Of a stretch of 64,000 nt of DNA, positions 10,886-23,200 are shown piece after piece. Positions within the stretch are counted from its first letter, which is position 1; each line of letters opens with the position of its first letter. The notes under the pieces are model-generated. The model did no database searches. It had not been told where the DNA came from and saw only the letters and a list, made by a program, of their open reading frames with translations. Source of the stretch: Glomus cerebriforme (lineage: Eukaryota; Glomeromycota; Glomeromycetes; Glomerales; Glomeraceae); the NCBI GenBank assembly GCA_003550305.1, contig QKYT01000204.1, positions 21,559 through 85,558 of the forward strand, in the 5' to 3' direction. Both the position numbers and the translations under genes were made by a program.

Positions 10886-13800
10886 TTTGACAATGAACTG
10901 GTATTTTCTTTTTTAGTATAAATAAAAAAAAAGGTCACTCTAAATAGACGTTATCAATTATAAAATTTTTTAAAAAAAAAACTTTTAATTTTTTTTTTTT
11001 TAAAAAAGTGTTTTTTTTTTTTTTTTAGAAATGAAAAGTGAATGATTGTAAAAACGGGATGAATTTTGTGGAGTATTTATTTGTTTTTATGATATTAGAT
11101 CTGAACTAATTTGGATGAGATATTGATACTAAACTTTCCTATTTGGTTTCTTAAGAACGCATACTTAGAATTTCATTAGAATAAACAAAGCAGAATCTTA
11201 ATGTAGTAACACAAAAGTACAATGTAATCTTACTGAGGTGCATAAAGTGTTTTTTTTTCAAATTATAAATGTCAATTACTATGACAGATGATCTTTGTTT
11301 GTGATAAGGGAGTAAGTCGGAGTAAAGAAAAAAAAAATTAATGAATTTATTTTAAGTATCTAATTTCTGATTAAGAAATTGGCCTTAAATACTTTAAAAA
11401 TTCGAAGCCGTGACTATTAGAATAAATGATAAATGATGGGGAAACCCCCTTTCACCGCTGAATCCTTTTTACGTTATAAGGTGATTTGACGTTATTTATA
11501 ATTCTTATTTGTGCTTCAATGCGCCCAATGAAACGCAAAATATCCTTAATTTGAATAATTCGGCAAAACGGCAATTTACCAATTTGACAAGTTTTATATA
11601 GTTGACAATGTCGAATACGAATATAGTCTAAATTGTTGTTGATCTTTAATACTGATAAGGAATGATATTCGAAAATCGACTGATTATTGATTAACTGAGA
11701 CCAAACCAAATATGGAAAGTCACTAATTATAATGAGTTTCCTTAGTAACCATTCGGATAATAAACAGTTCAAAATCAAATCGAATTGTTCCCATTCATAT
11801 GATTGTGAAAATCACGAGTTTCCCCATATTTTGTGCCGTAGTACAGTACAAATGTACAGTATCTAATTATAACATATCTGGGGGGATGTTTTTGATTATT
11901 CTTTAAAGATATTTATATATATTTTTTTCACGATCGTAAATGATCGTGTAATTTTTTTGTACGGACTTTTAAGATTTCTATTTTCTCATTTATCTTGATT
12001 TATTTCATCATCAGAAATTTATTATATCTTTGAAATTCGCGAAGATTTATCGTGGGAAGATCTTCTAATGTCATTAATTGGTTAGAAACTTGTACTCGAA
12101 AAAAAAACAAAAGTAAAAAGTTACATCCCAATGAATAAAACGATTATCATTGATTGAAATTATAATTATAATTTGTTTATTGTAAAAAAGATATAGAGGA
12201 TGTAACATAAAAGATACTCATATAAAAAATAGGTTTCGCGCTTTTTTTTAAAAAGGAAACAAACAAACAAATAAAAATATATACTTATTAAAAATTGACA
12301 AAAATACATATCAAAAGCGGAAGGTTTATATTTTCTAAATATGTTCTAATCAAGAAACTTAAGAATAAACGTCTATTTATAGTAATTAATTTTTTTAAAA
12401 AAAGAAATGGAAATTGATATTATATACTTTAAGTTCCAAAAGAGTTTTTTTAAAAAAAAACATCCAATCACATCAAAACATATATTGACCAATCAAAATT
12501 TTTTTTCGTGAATTAAGCAATCTATGCAAGCGAATAGTCAATTTATTTCACGTTTCCCACCAGTGATAATTACTATCTAGCACTGTATAAATACCTTCCT
12601 TTGAGATTAATTGTCATGTAAGTTACCTTTTGCCAATATATCGAATATGTGTTAAATTTCTTAAAAATTGGCTTATTATAAACAAAATTTAAAAATTCAT
12701 ATGTATCCCTGCTCATTTCAATTTCTAATTTCATATTTTTTTTTTTAGAATATTTTAATTGTAAATTTTCCATTTTTCAAATACCATTTGCGCTTTAAAA
12801 TTTATATTAAAGTCGAGGTTATATACAGTACGTTTTCCTGAATCTCTTGGACGGAGTAGTTATTATAATGTGGCCAAACTTTTGGGAAAACGTTCTTTCG
12901 GGATAATGATATTCGTGATAAAGTCTGACATCGAGGCCAATGTCCCCAACTATTTAAGATAATCGATAAGAATTTTTTCATTTTAATTAGACAGACTTTT
13001 CGTTTTTTATAGTTACGTATTGAAGACATGTAAAATAAGAATTTATTGAGTCACGATACGGATTACAACCTTTATATGGCTTAATTTAATTACGTCAGTA
13101 AAGCCAGAGAAAATTTTTTTTGAACATAAAATTATTTTATGTTGAAAATCCTAAATAACAGTTATTTGATTGCACATATTTTTTAGCCGGGTAATAAAAT
13201 ATTTCGAAATTCTTACGTGAGATAGGACAACACATATGATGTAATTTAATGTCCGAAAATGACATCATAAATATTATGTTTAACCTATGCTTGTAAACGT
13301 CGTTATCGCCACATTTATTAGTTATTGATTTCCCAAGCAATAACGTCAATATTCAATAGTGATAAACCATTTAAAGTTATAATTCCCATAATTTTCGTTC
13401 ATAATATTTATTAAACAGAGAATCGTTTGAGAACATAAAAGATTTGAACTAGATAGATTTGAGGCGCAGAATCAAAAATTATTTTTATTATCCATCGCAT
13501 CACGGAAATTCGGTTAACCACAATTGGTTATGTGGGGTTTGTGAAATTCAGCCACCTCATTAGATAATGGTAAAGAAAGAAATTATGTAAGTAGATGTAC
13601 AAATTATGTAGGGGTTTTTTTTGTGAGATGAAAAGTATGTGACAGGAATTGTGGCTTTGTAGATCTCTATTTTTTGGACCCTTGTGGATCATTATTAATA
13701 TTATAAATCATTCTTTGCATTATTTTCTTAAAAGTTTCTCATACGATTGTTTGGGATATTTTGGAAAGGTCCAATAAGTTCAAAAGTGGTCTCTTTTTAT

Positions 13801-14605
13801 CCGAATGACCTTTTTAACTTTATATTACTTTAAATTCTTTTGAAATTCAACATCGTTCATATATATGATTCTTTTAATACTCTGTTTATAAACTTTAAAT
13901 ATAGTTACTTCTAGATGTTTGATCCTATTTCCTAAATCAGAACCAACAATGATATAAACTTTCCTTAAATTTAAACCTCTCGGGCATAATCCAAATGTTT
14001 CTTTTTGCTTGTATTCTTTTTTTAGTTCGACCCATTGTTTATCTGCAAACTGACATGTAATTAATTTATTATTTTTAGATTACAATGAAACAACATAATA
14101 TTTTGAACATCAGCTGATAATTTTTTTATAGAATTTTGCGTTAAAAAATTGTCTTTTTTTTTTTGATAAATAAAAAACTGTTACGCGAACCATTTGTTTT
14201 CGGTATTCGGAATTATAACTACTTGCAAATCGTGCAGATCATTAATTCGGCCTTAACTAATTACGGGTGTTCAATCTTGAGGTTAAAATCGTTATTTAAC
14301 ATTCTTGAAAATAAAAATTATCAATTTGGCAATTCCACCAACAGAATGCTTTCGAAATTGGGAAATAAAAGTTGTCAATCACCATATAGAATTCCTAGAA
14401 AGTGTGGCTGTTTAACAATTTATGTCATAGTTTATTTCAAATGAACTAAGAAAGAAGAATATTAGCCACATATCTCATATATCTTTTCTTTAATGGTATT
14501 AATAATATCACACCATTACCTAACGGCAAATTAATGTCAGTGAGGTATTACAAACCATTGTTTACCGCCACACACCGACAGCAGCTTCTGTAAATTAAAA
14601 AAAAA
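10886..14605. other. Intergenic with unassigned decayed coding tracts
   Basis: The first 200 bp are the leader and promoter of the - strand HMG gene and contain T-rich acceptor-like tracts (near 11010-11030), so a 5' UTR intron is possible. Longer open stretches at 11452-11778 (-), 12802-13029 (-), 13137-13349 (-) and 14163-14444 (+) have non-homopolymer codons. They lack a recognisable domain, and stops and frame changes lie between them. They look like relics of one or more genes, perhaps F-box/LRR-like by their hydrophobic spacing, but that is a weak guess. Confidence 0.4.
11069..11081 (-). promoter_or_regulatory. TATA-like element of the HMG gene at 10885
   Basis: On the - strand this reads AATAAATACTCCA. 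The same 13 bases in the same orientation lie 68 bp before the start codon of the HMG gene at 19225. A close variant (GATAAATAGTCCG) lies 81 bp before the one at 14699. Here the distance to the start codon is about 185 bp, which leaves room for a longer leader or a leader intron. A shared core promoter is inferred from this conservation. Confidence 0.4.
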
Positions 14606-14618
14606 GATAAATAGTCCG
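14606..14618 (+). promoter_or_regulatory. TATA-like element of the HMG gene at 14699
   Basis: GATAAATAGTCCG lies 81 bp upstream of the start codon and differs at two of its eleven central positions from ATAAATACTCC seen upstream of two paralogous HMG genes. It is probably the TATA element of this gene. Confidence 0.4.
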
Positions 14619-14698
14619 TCATTCGCTTTTCTTTTTTTTTTAACCAACCATCAGAAAAAAAAAAAATAATAATAATAATAAAAATCAATTTCTTTATA

Positions 14699-15640
14699 AT
14701 GTCTTCACAAGTTTCTCGATCTTGCGTCTTTATAAATTCAAATAATCCTACCATACATAATCAAGTAATCGATGGTACTGAACCGATAATAAAACTTCCA
14801 TTTCCTCCTCAAATTGATCCGTATGATTTAATTATAAAGTCTCAAGGTGGGAAAATTCCATCTCGTTCTCCCAATGCATTCATCATTTATAGAAAAGTTT
14901 ATATCGAAACTGCAAGAAGTGATGGATATAATCTGCCAATGACCGTTATCTCTTCAATGGCGTCCAAAAACTGGGAGAGAGAGTGTGAGGACGTTAAAGA
15001 GGAATACCGACGGTTGGCCAAAGAAGCTTTCGATGCTCGTAATGAAATGTTGCCAAAAGCAAACCGCAAAAGGAAGAGACAAAAATGGAATCTTGTTTCT
15101 TTTGGAAAGTCAAACAGATTCCATAAAAACTCTCAAAATTCTGGTAAAGAAATTACGAGCTCAATTGAAGTTAATCAACCTTCTCCAATTTCTTCATCGG
15201 AAACTCAATCTGTCGATTCTAATCAACCAACTAAAATTACTAATAATGAAATTAGTTCTATTATTCCTTCATTTGAACAATTTAATTTTGATTTTGCTCA
15301 GTATATGATTCAAAATTCTGAGTTTCCTGAAATATATAATAGTTCAGGATCTTCATCTCCTGAAATAAATGATTATGCTCCTCCCGAATCATCATCAAAT
15401 AATTTAATTGAAACTCCAATTTTATCTGAAGGAGAGTTGGAGTTGTTTAATTTGATTGCTCCAATTGATAACGACAATCGTAATGGTCCTTTTTTAATTA
15501 ATCGTAATGAATTTGGCAATTTTGGCGAATCTTGTGATGTATTTTCGAATACTATAAATATATTATCATTGTACTCGGAAAATAATTATAGTACTGACCC
15601 GTCTTCTGGGTTAGATTTTGATTTTTCTTATCATTATTAA
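14699..15640 (+). CDS. MATA-type HMG-box protein (313 aa)
   Basis: Single-exon HMG-box gene, a close paralogue of the ones at 9977 and 19225. The start is the first ATG after an A-rich leader and begins MSSQ like the 19225 protein. The N-terminal family block is present (SCVFINSNN near 8-16, LPFPPQIDPYDLI near 33-45). The HMG box runs about 56-119, with SPNAFIIYRKVYIETARSD, MTVISSMASKNWE and EYRRLAKEAFDARNEMLPK, then a basic RKRKRQKW (123-130). The long Ser/Asn/Glu-rich tail keeps FDFAQYM (about 199-205), TPILSEGELELFNL (about 239-252) and a terminal GLDFDFSYHY. The tail is probably disordered and may activate transcription. No partner or target can be read from the sequence. Confidence 0.92.
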   Translation: MSSQVSRSCVFINSNNPTIHNQVIDGTEPIIKLPFPPQIDPYDLIIKSQGGKIPSRSPNAFIIYRKVYIETARSDGYNLPMTVISSMASKNWERECEDVKEEYRRLAKEAFDARNEMLPKANRKRKRQKWNLVSFGKSNRFHKNSQNSGKEITSSIEVNQPSPISSSETQSVDSNQPTKITNNEISSIIPSFEQFNFDFAQYMIQNSEFPEIYNSSGSSSPEINDYAPPESSSNNLIETPILSEGELELFNLIAPIDNDNRNGPFLINRNEFGNFGESCDVFSNTINILSLYSENNYSTDPSSGLDFDFSYHY

Positions 15641-18600
15641 AGATTTTTTTTTCAAATAAGGGATCTAGTTAGTTCGATAACTTTTTTTAAAATATTAAGA
15701 TTGTAAATAAGTTTAGAGGGATTCTATTGTTTTTTTGCATTTATCTTTTAAGATTTAAGATAGAAATTAGTTTTATATGAATATCATGATATTTTTTAAA
15801 TTTTTAAGCATTTTTTTATTTTTAAGCTTATATGTAATATTAAGATTATAATTAAGAATTTTGAGTTATGACGTTTTCGTTAACATTTTCGGCAAAATAC
15901 AAACAAGCACAAACAAACGAACAAAAAAAAAAAATTATCGTACGTTTTATCGAATAAAATAACGTTTATCTGTTTACAAATAAAAACTATAAAACTTTAA
16001 ATTATAAATTTCCTTTTATGGAAGCAAAAGTTTATAATAACGTTATTGATTTCACACGAAGCTTGTGAATATATATTTATAGTAATCTATACTTTTAATT
16101 TCTTACAACACTGTATAGAAGTTCCTCTTGATAAAATATCTTATTACCGTTATTCAATACGAAGTTCTGAATTAATTATTACGATACTAATCAAATAAGC
16201 CAATCAGATTGATGGATTTCTGATTTAATCTCATGATTTTGCCAAAAAATATGGTGCAGAATAATCTAACTAAAATAAGTAAAAAAGATTAGAGAAATAG
16301 TTTTTCAAAAAAATCCAATTATGAAAATATGCGCCAATTTCCCATTTCATTATAATATATATATCTGCATTATTATTTGTATTTACAAAAAAAAACAATG
16401 TATCATATATATATATATGCTGATTAAATTTAATCTTCTCATGCGTTATCATAATTTTCATGGAAAAGTTTTTATTCAAATCACATGTTCCATTTGTGTA
16501 GTGCATGACGTTATTTGATATATATAAATCTTATCTTTGTATATATATAATAACGTTATTAACATTTGATACATTAAATTTTACGTCATACACTACATAT
16601 TATAAAATATACCACTGGTTTCGTATCCCCCCTATCAGCTATCAGTGTACCAGACCGCTCCAGATTTTACTTGAATAGTATCCAGCGCTATATTTATTCA
16701 TTATTATTGATATACGACTTTGATTTCTTATATAGGGTAATTACTTTTTGATTTTAATTTCAATTTATACGAAATCGATGTTTTGTAATAACAAAGAAGG
16801 AAATGCATTTTCCAAGCAGAAACCTGTCCAGATTCTAGTTTTATTGTTTTTCTGCAGTTTACCCCTTTTTAATATTGCGAAGGTCCAATAAAAATACTAA
16901 AATTTATTAACATTGGTTTTAATTCATTAATTGTTACTATTAGTAGAAAGAATGAAAGTTACACAATTTATAATAATAATATTAATGATATTCTAAGATT
17001 CTAAGATATGTTCTTAAAAGAACCAGTTTGATCGTTAATTAAAAGTTTTAAAAGTTTTCTAAACATTTTTGGAACAAAAAAAAATACTATTGCCTTTTAT
17101 GTCGTGCTAATGAGGTAATTCAGATCTAGATCAAGAAATTTTGTTGAAATATTTACAAATAATTGATAACGGGTAAACGGAATTTGTAATATCCCCTAAT
17201 TTCCCTTACGCCATATAAATCTTGCGCTGCATTTTATTTAATTTGAGTAAATTTGTAAGGTAATTAAAACACTTTTCAAAACAAAAATTTGTGGAAAGAT
17301 GTAATGTTGACAAAATAGATTTTCTTCACGTCAAGTTTTTTTCCAAAAAAAGAAAAATATAAATAATAATGATGATAACCTTTTTAAGAATATTGTTTAT
17401 TGTTTTCATTCCACACTTCTTATTTTACAAAAAAGAAATATTTAATTTTCCATTAAATAATCAATAAAGCAAGGTACAGTAACTAAACTTCTTCTTTATT
17501 ATTTTCGCACAGCGTCGTACATAAGCCCAATTTAGTACAAATTATACTAGCTATGGTGGATATTTTTTTGGAATATAGTTGATTTGTATTGTACTTTTTA
17601 AGTATAAAAACGCGATATCTTGCCATGAAAAATTTTCAAGATAAATGCAAAAAAAAATTAATTTCGTTATGATGAAAAAAATCCCTTAAAAAAAACAAAA
17701 AAAAAAAACAAAATAAAATAAATAAAAAATAAAAAAATAATAAACATTTAAAAAATTGTTTCTTAAGCATACTGTATGTGCAAACATATTTACAATTAAG
17801 ATTTTTTTTTATGAATCTTCGAAATTTAGATTTCTTTTTGAAAAAAAAATTTTTACAAATAATAAGAAAAATCAAAATCCATCCCAGAAGACGGTAAAGT
17901 AATGGTTTTCGAATCTAATTATTTACGAAAAGCAATATCGAAATATCCGGTCTTTACGGATTCTGCAAGAAAGAAGAATGCTGTTAAATTCGCCGCTCTA
18001 TACCATCCTGTCTCGAATCGCGTTTGACCTAACGACCTTACGAAGAAACGGTTATAATTGAATCAATTATTTCAAAAGAATATAAAAATGCATTTTTTTT
18101 TAAAAAAAAATGAGGTCAAGTTATTTATTAATTATATTTTAGAGATAGTAAATTTTTTTTTATATATATTTCATCGATAATTTATGATTTTTTATTGAAA
18201 TTTACTAGTTCTAATTCTTTAAATATCTAACGTTCATTAATAAATAACTACAAAGACATTAAAATTGGATAATTGGGGTGGTATAATGTTAATTTAATAG
18301 ATTAAGAAATAGATGTTCAACATGTAGTATATGTTTTTGCCGTGCAAAAATATATATATAAAGTTTATATATATAAATAAAATTTAAAGTAACGTGTTTT
18401 ATAAAAATGATTCCAGATATGAACTTGCCTTATTTGGATTCTTTACTTGATGAAGATCCATTTGTGTTATAATAGAAAATTTAGAAGGATAATTGTTATT
18501 TGTTTTACGGAAAGAAATAAAAACATGATGTAATTATACCATACATATTTATTTGCTGGAGGAATCACGTTTTTCATAATTTAATTTAACATAAATATCT

Positions 18601-19144
18601 GATTCAAATGTAACGGTTCAAATAATAATTATTATGTTATTATTTCAAATTAGTGGTTGTTGTTCAAAGATTTCTGTATAAACAAATAGGTCAAATTGAC
18701 AAATTGATAAAGCATATATATATGACATTTGCCCAATCGAATTTTGTCGTTTATATCTTCTCAAAAAAAAAATCCTTAACATTATTAATCAACTTGACAA
18801 AAAAATTGACAAAAAAAGAAATTGATATAAAAAGTGGCTGGTGAACGTGTAACTTAAAAATAAAAAAGGAAAAGGATTTGACAAACTATACATGCCTTAT
18901 AAAGTCATTTGAAGGTGTGTTAAAGCGATGTCATTATACATTTCCGCCACACTAAAAATAACTTTCTAATATTACCGCACCGTTAACAATAACGAAAATG
19001 TAAATTCTCGGTTTATTATTTTATGGCTTGCTGATCATAGAAAAAAATTTTTTATCATAAACTTTCCGAAGAACCCTTCGATGATCCATTTTAGGAAACT
19101 AAGGCCTCTAAATATAGTTCGTCATAATTCATCAGACAAAAATC
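15641..19144. other. Intergenic spacer; one tiny acidic ORF at 18407-18472
   Basis: Mostly AT-rich low-complexity sequence, including the 3' flank of the upstream HMG gene and (TA)n stretches at 16390-16560 and 18350-18380. A 21-codon open frame at 18407-18472 (+) encodes MIPDMNLPYLDSLLDEDPF plus VL and a stop. Its acidic/hydrophobic pattern resembles the end of a transcription activation domain, so it may be the last piece of a lost gene or chance. A K/N-rich frame at 17636-17875 is homopolymer-encoded and not counted as a gene. Confidence 0.5.
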
Positions 19145-19157
19145 AATAAATACTCCA
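19145..19157 (+). promoter_or_regulatory. TATA-like element of the HMG gene at 19225
   Basis: AATAAATACTCCA, 68 bp before the start codon, is identical over 13 bases to the element upstream of the HMG gene at 10885. Spacing is good for a TATA box with a short leader. Confidence 0.45.
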
Positions 19158-19224
19158 GAATGCCCACCTTTTTTCTAACTTAATTCAAATTAGTTAAAGA
19201 TTTAAAAAAGTAACAAACAAACAA

Positions 19225-20280
19225 ATGTCTTCTCAAATTAGAAATCTTGCGTGTGTCTTCATTGACTCAAATAACTCAAATCAAGTGATCGGCTTGAATT
19301 CTCGACCAATCATCAAAGTTCCATTCCCACCTATTATTGATCCATATAATCTCGTAGTAAAAACTAAAGATGGAAGAATTCCAGCTCGAGTTCCAAACGC
19401 TTTTATTATTTATCGCAAACTTTTTATCGAAACTGCAAAAAATGATGGATATAATCTACCCATGACTGTCATTTCTTCAATGGCTTCTCAATCATGGGAA
19501 CAAGAAAGTGATGTAGTTAAAACTGAATATAAACGTCTTGCCAAAGAAGCTTACGAAGTTCGCAATGAAATGTTACCTAAATCCCAACGAAAAAGAAAAA
19601 GAGAAAAGTGGAATATTATTTCTTTTGAAAAACCAACTCGAAGAAATCCCGCACTTAAAAGTCAGAAACCTGCTAAAACATCAACTACGGAACCAATTCA
19701 ACTTCCTTCTCCTATTTCTACACCTGAATCTCAATCTATTAATCCTAGTCCGGTTATTCCACAATCTGAACCATTTAATGAAATTAGTCTGGAATTCGAC
19801 CAAATTGATTTTGATTTTACTCAATATATGACTCCTAATGTTCCTAGTCCTGAAATATTATCTATCGAAGAAGACATTATTAATTCTATTGATTTAATTG
19901 AATTTGGTAATAATCAATTATTACCTAGTCCAGACCTTTCAAATATCAGTTCATCGGAACCAAATTCTCAATATGAATTTAACTTCGAACCATTTTCGGA
20001 TATAAATGAATCTCCAATTATTACCGAAGAAGAATTATTCGATTTATTAATGCCAATCAACGAAGATCATCATATGAACTCGTATGAAGGACTTGGAATT
20101 TCTGATTCAATAGAAGAATTCATTCCAGCATTACCAATTACCGACGTTACCAATTCTGAAGAAATTTTCTTTTCTCCTGAAATGTTGAATATGTATACAT
20201 ATAATGCAATAAATTCAACTGACGCAACCGTTACTGAACCTTCTTATGGGTTGGATTTTGATTATTCTTATTATTTGTAA
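19225..20280 (+). CDS. MATA-type HMG-box protein (351 aa)
   Basis: Largest and best-preserved of the HMG genes; single exon. N-terminal family block: ACVFIDSNN (9-17) and VPFPPIIDPYNLV (32-44). HMG box about 55-118: VPNAFIIYRKLFIETAKND, then MTVISSMASQSWEQE, then EYKRLAKEAYEVRNEMLPKS. A basic RKRKREKW (122-129) follows. The tail (about 150-351) is rich in S, P, N, E and D and holds FDFTQYM (about 197-203) and ESPIITEEELFDLLMP (about 267-282). The end, GLDFDYSYYL, matches the 14699 paralogue. The two + strand genes thus look like a duplication pair. Role: probable sequence-specific or architectural DNA binding in the nucleus; a mating-type function is only a family-level possibility. Confidence 0.93.
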   Translation: MSSQIRNLACVFIDSNNSNQVIGLNSRPIIKVPFPPIIDPYNLVVKTKDGRIPARVPNAFIIYRKLFIETAKNDGYNLPMTVISSMASQSWEQESDVVKTEYKRLAKEAYEVRNEMLPKSQRKRKREKWNIISFEKPTRRNPALKSQKPAKTSTTEPIQLPSPISTPESQSINPSPVIPQSEPFNEISLEFDQIDFDFTQYMTPNVPSPEILSIEEDIINSIDLIEFGNNQLLPSPDLSNISSSEPNSQYEFNFEPFSDINESPIITEEELFDLLMPINEDHHMNSYEGLGISDSIEEFIPALPITDVTNSEEIFFSPEMLNMYTYNAINSTDATVTEPSYGLDFDYSYYL

Positions 20281-23200
20281 AGAATTAGTTATTTAATTTC
20301 TAAGATTCTAAGTTTTAATTGTAATTATGAAACTAATATATGTATATTATGTGTGTTTATAGACCAATTTTTTTTATGATTTTAGAATTTCTTTTTTTTC
20401 GCATTTATCTCATTTAAGCATCATCATTATTTTATGATTCCATATGAATTATACCTTTAAAAATTAATTATAAGCGAATATAAGTTTTATTATGCTAAGA
20501 TATTACGATTTGATTGTAAGCAAATATAAGTTTTATTATCTAAGATACTAAGTTTCATTATGCTGATATTAAATAAATTTTTTTTTGCATTAAAATGATT
20601 GACGGTCACGTGCCGCAGTAAATTTGAAGTTTTTTTAAAAAAAAGAGATAATTGATAATTTATATATTGCTACAGTATTTAAATTCTCGCCCATGTTCTT
20701 CAATTCATTCTCGTATTTATTGTTGCAACATATATATACTGTATATATTATATGTGTGTTATATTGAAAATGGTTTATACATAAATAAAACTAAATTTAG
20801 ATATTTCACGAGAGTATAACGATTAAAGATGAGATATAATGATATATAAAGGTGTTAGGTTCGGTTCTTAAACTAGCCAAAAAAAAATATATTAATAGTT
20901 GGAAATTAAAGTTATGTGAAGGATAAGAGATTAGGAAAGAAAATCCTACTTTATGTGAATTTTCTAAAAGATAATGTATAATAATTCATCGCATGGATGC
21001 GGTAAATAAATTTAATCTTTTTTTTAAAGATTTTTTTTAAAAAAATATTACTATTACTAACCATTTTTAGGAAGCGAAAAAAAATGGGGTGTGTAAAACA
21101 AATAAGTAGATTTTGCTTGTTACTCTTGTACTCTTGCTTAAATGAATCTTATTTTGTTGTTACAAAAAGCCTTATGATTATTTTGTAAAACCGAATATCA
21201 TTTATCAAACCATAATTCTAAAATCTTAAAAAAACAATTCAATTGTTTTTTTTTCTTTTGTTATATTAATTAAAATTTAATGGAATACATTATTTTGAAA
21301 TACATTAAATGAAAATATTAATTATTAATCAAATCGATTATTGGTTTTATTGATATGTTTTTGTTAATTTAATAACGTCTAATCCATTGAATTTAGTTGT
21401 CGCGACGAAACACGAATTGTTTTTTTTAAATGTTTCACGAAAATTCAATAAATGTCCAATCAAAATCAAGTGCACAAATTCCTTGTGATACATGAGTATA
21501 GGTTACATAATTCATCATGTTGTATGACATTCAAACTGAACAAGTATCTTGATGTGTTTGGTAGTGTTACAACTTACAACTCTTTCAATGGCACTTAACC
21601 TTTTTTAGTGACCCTCTTCCAGATTAGATTAGCCACGTGATAATGTGGAACAAATTAAGGGCCCAGACCACTAAAGATAACGTGTCCATTTTTGGTCTTT
21701 TTTTTAAACAAGGCAAAATGTTTAGATTGCATTGAAGTCGTTCAAAAAAGGATATTATGGTTGTTAATAAAATCTCGATAAAATCTGTTTTGAAAAAAAA
21801 AAATAAATAATATAATTATTAATTCTGAGGTTTTTTATTCGTTTGTTTTTTTTNTNAAAAAAAAAAAAAAAAAATAATTAAAAAATTTTTTTTTTCCTTT
21901 GTTACTCCTTTTTTCACATTTCTTACCTAAATAAAAAAAATTTTATGATCTTATGAAACATTTTCTTTTAACAACAATTACATAATTTTGCGGTTAAATA
22001 TATCTTATCTTTTATTGTCTTGAGAAATATATTTTTTTAAAAAATTTAATTATCGCACTTTTATTAAACCTTGAAAGAAACATTTTTTAAGATGGATTTT
22101 TTTTTAATATATAAGGAAAAAAAACCAAAGAGAAAGTAAGAAAAAACATAACGTATAGTAGGTAATTGAGTATATACTGAGCGAGAAATCTACTTTTTAA
22201 TCATCTTTTAATTCTTGATAGTAATCTTTTCCAAAATCATTAGAAAATCCGTTAAAGAATATTTCCAATCGATCTTGAAGAAATCTACCTTATGTGGTTG
22301 CTTAAAGGTGACCTTGTGGAAGAAAGAAGAATGATTGCCGGGTGCAAATCTTTTCCAGCTTGATCTGGAGCAACTGCACCATTTTATTTGTCTTTTATGT
22401 GACGTCTTTATAATATCAAGGAAGAAGATCTCTTCACAGCCCCACATGTATTCTTCATTCTTTTGCAGCCTGGATCCATTAATTACATCCTCAACACTAA
22501 ATGCACATAGGACATATCTTTTTTATTATATAATTTTGAATATTGAATAGTTGCGAGATGAGGCAAAAGTCGAAACTATCAAAAGATTTTGGTTAATAGG
22601 TTCAATTCATACACAAGTTGAAGTGGGCGGATGCGCATGAAATCATATATGGAAATTAAACGGAAACTTGTCCAATTTCTATACTTGGCACCTTATATCT
22701 ATAAAATTTCCAATTTTTTGGAGGAAATATTTAGAGCACCTATGGAAAGTTTCCGCTATGGACACTAGAGAATCTCTGATGGAGACTATTTCTCTTCGAT
22801 TAATGATACTTCGCTTAACTGATTCCGAATATACTTTTAAAGGATGATATATACCAATTCCGCAGCTCAACGAAAGGTAATTTACCAAAAAAATTTAAAG
22901 TTAAACGTACAAGAAGTGATTTTTTATTGAAAATCTTATTATTTAGACGATCAAACAGAATGTCAAACCGATAGATTGGATCCGGTATCTGAATTTAGAT
23001 TTGGATTAACGTAAATTTGTTCGGTTTCAAATCCAAACCCAAATTTTTTGCGTCAAAATTGCAATGTCATCTTGCAAGAAGAAATAATAATGATTATCGG
23101 AGAATTTTGAAAATACAAACATAATTACAACAGGTAAAAACAAAAAAGGTCAAAGCTATGATCAAATATATTTTTATAAATCGAAACTAACTCAGTCTTA

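Noticed and set aside
10467..10916. Open frames on the + strand opposite the HMG gene at 9977-10885
   Set aside because: They are antisense shadows of a gene with clear HMG homology.
14985..15308. Second + strand frame inside the HMG gene at 14699 (and a similar one at 19538-19831)
   Set aside because: Out-of-frame shadow caused by biased codons in the tail; no homology.
17636..17875. Hydrophobic F/L-rich - strand ORF
   Set aside because: Encoded by A/T homopolymers; not a convincing membrane protein.
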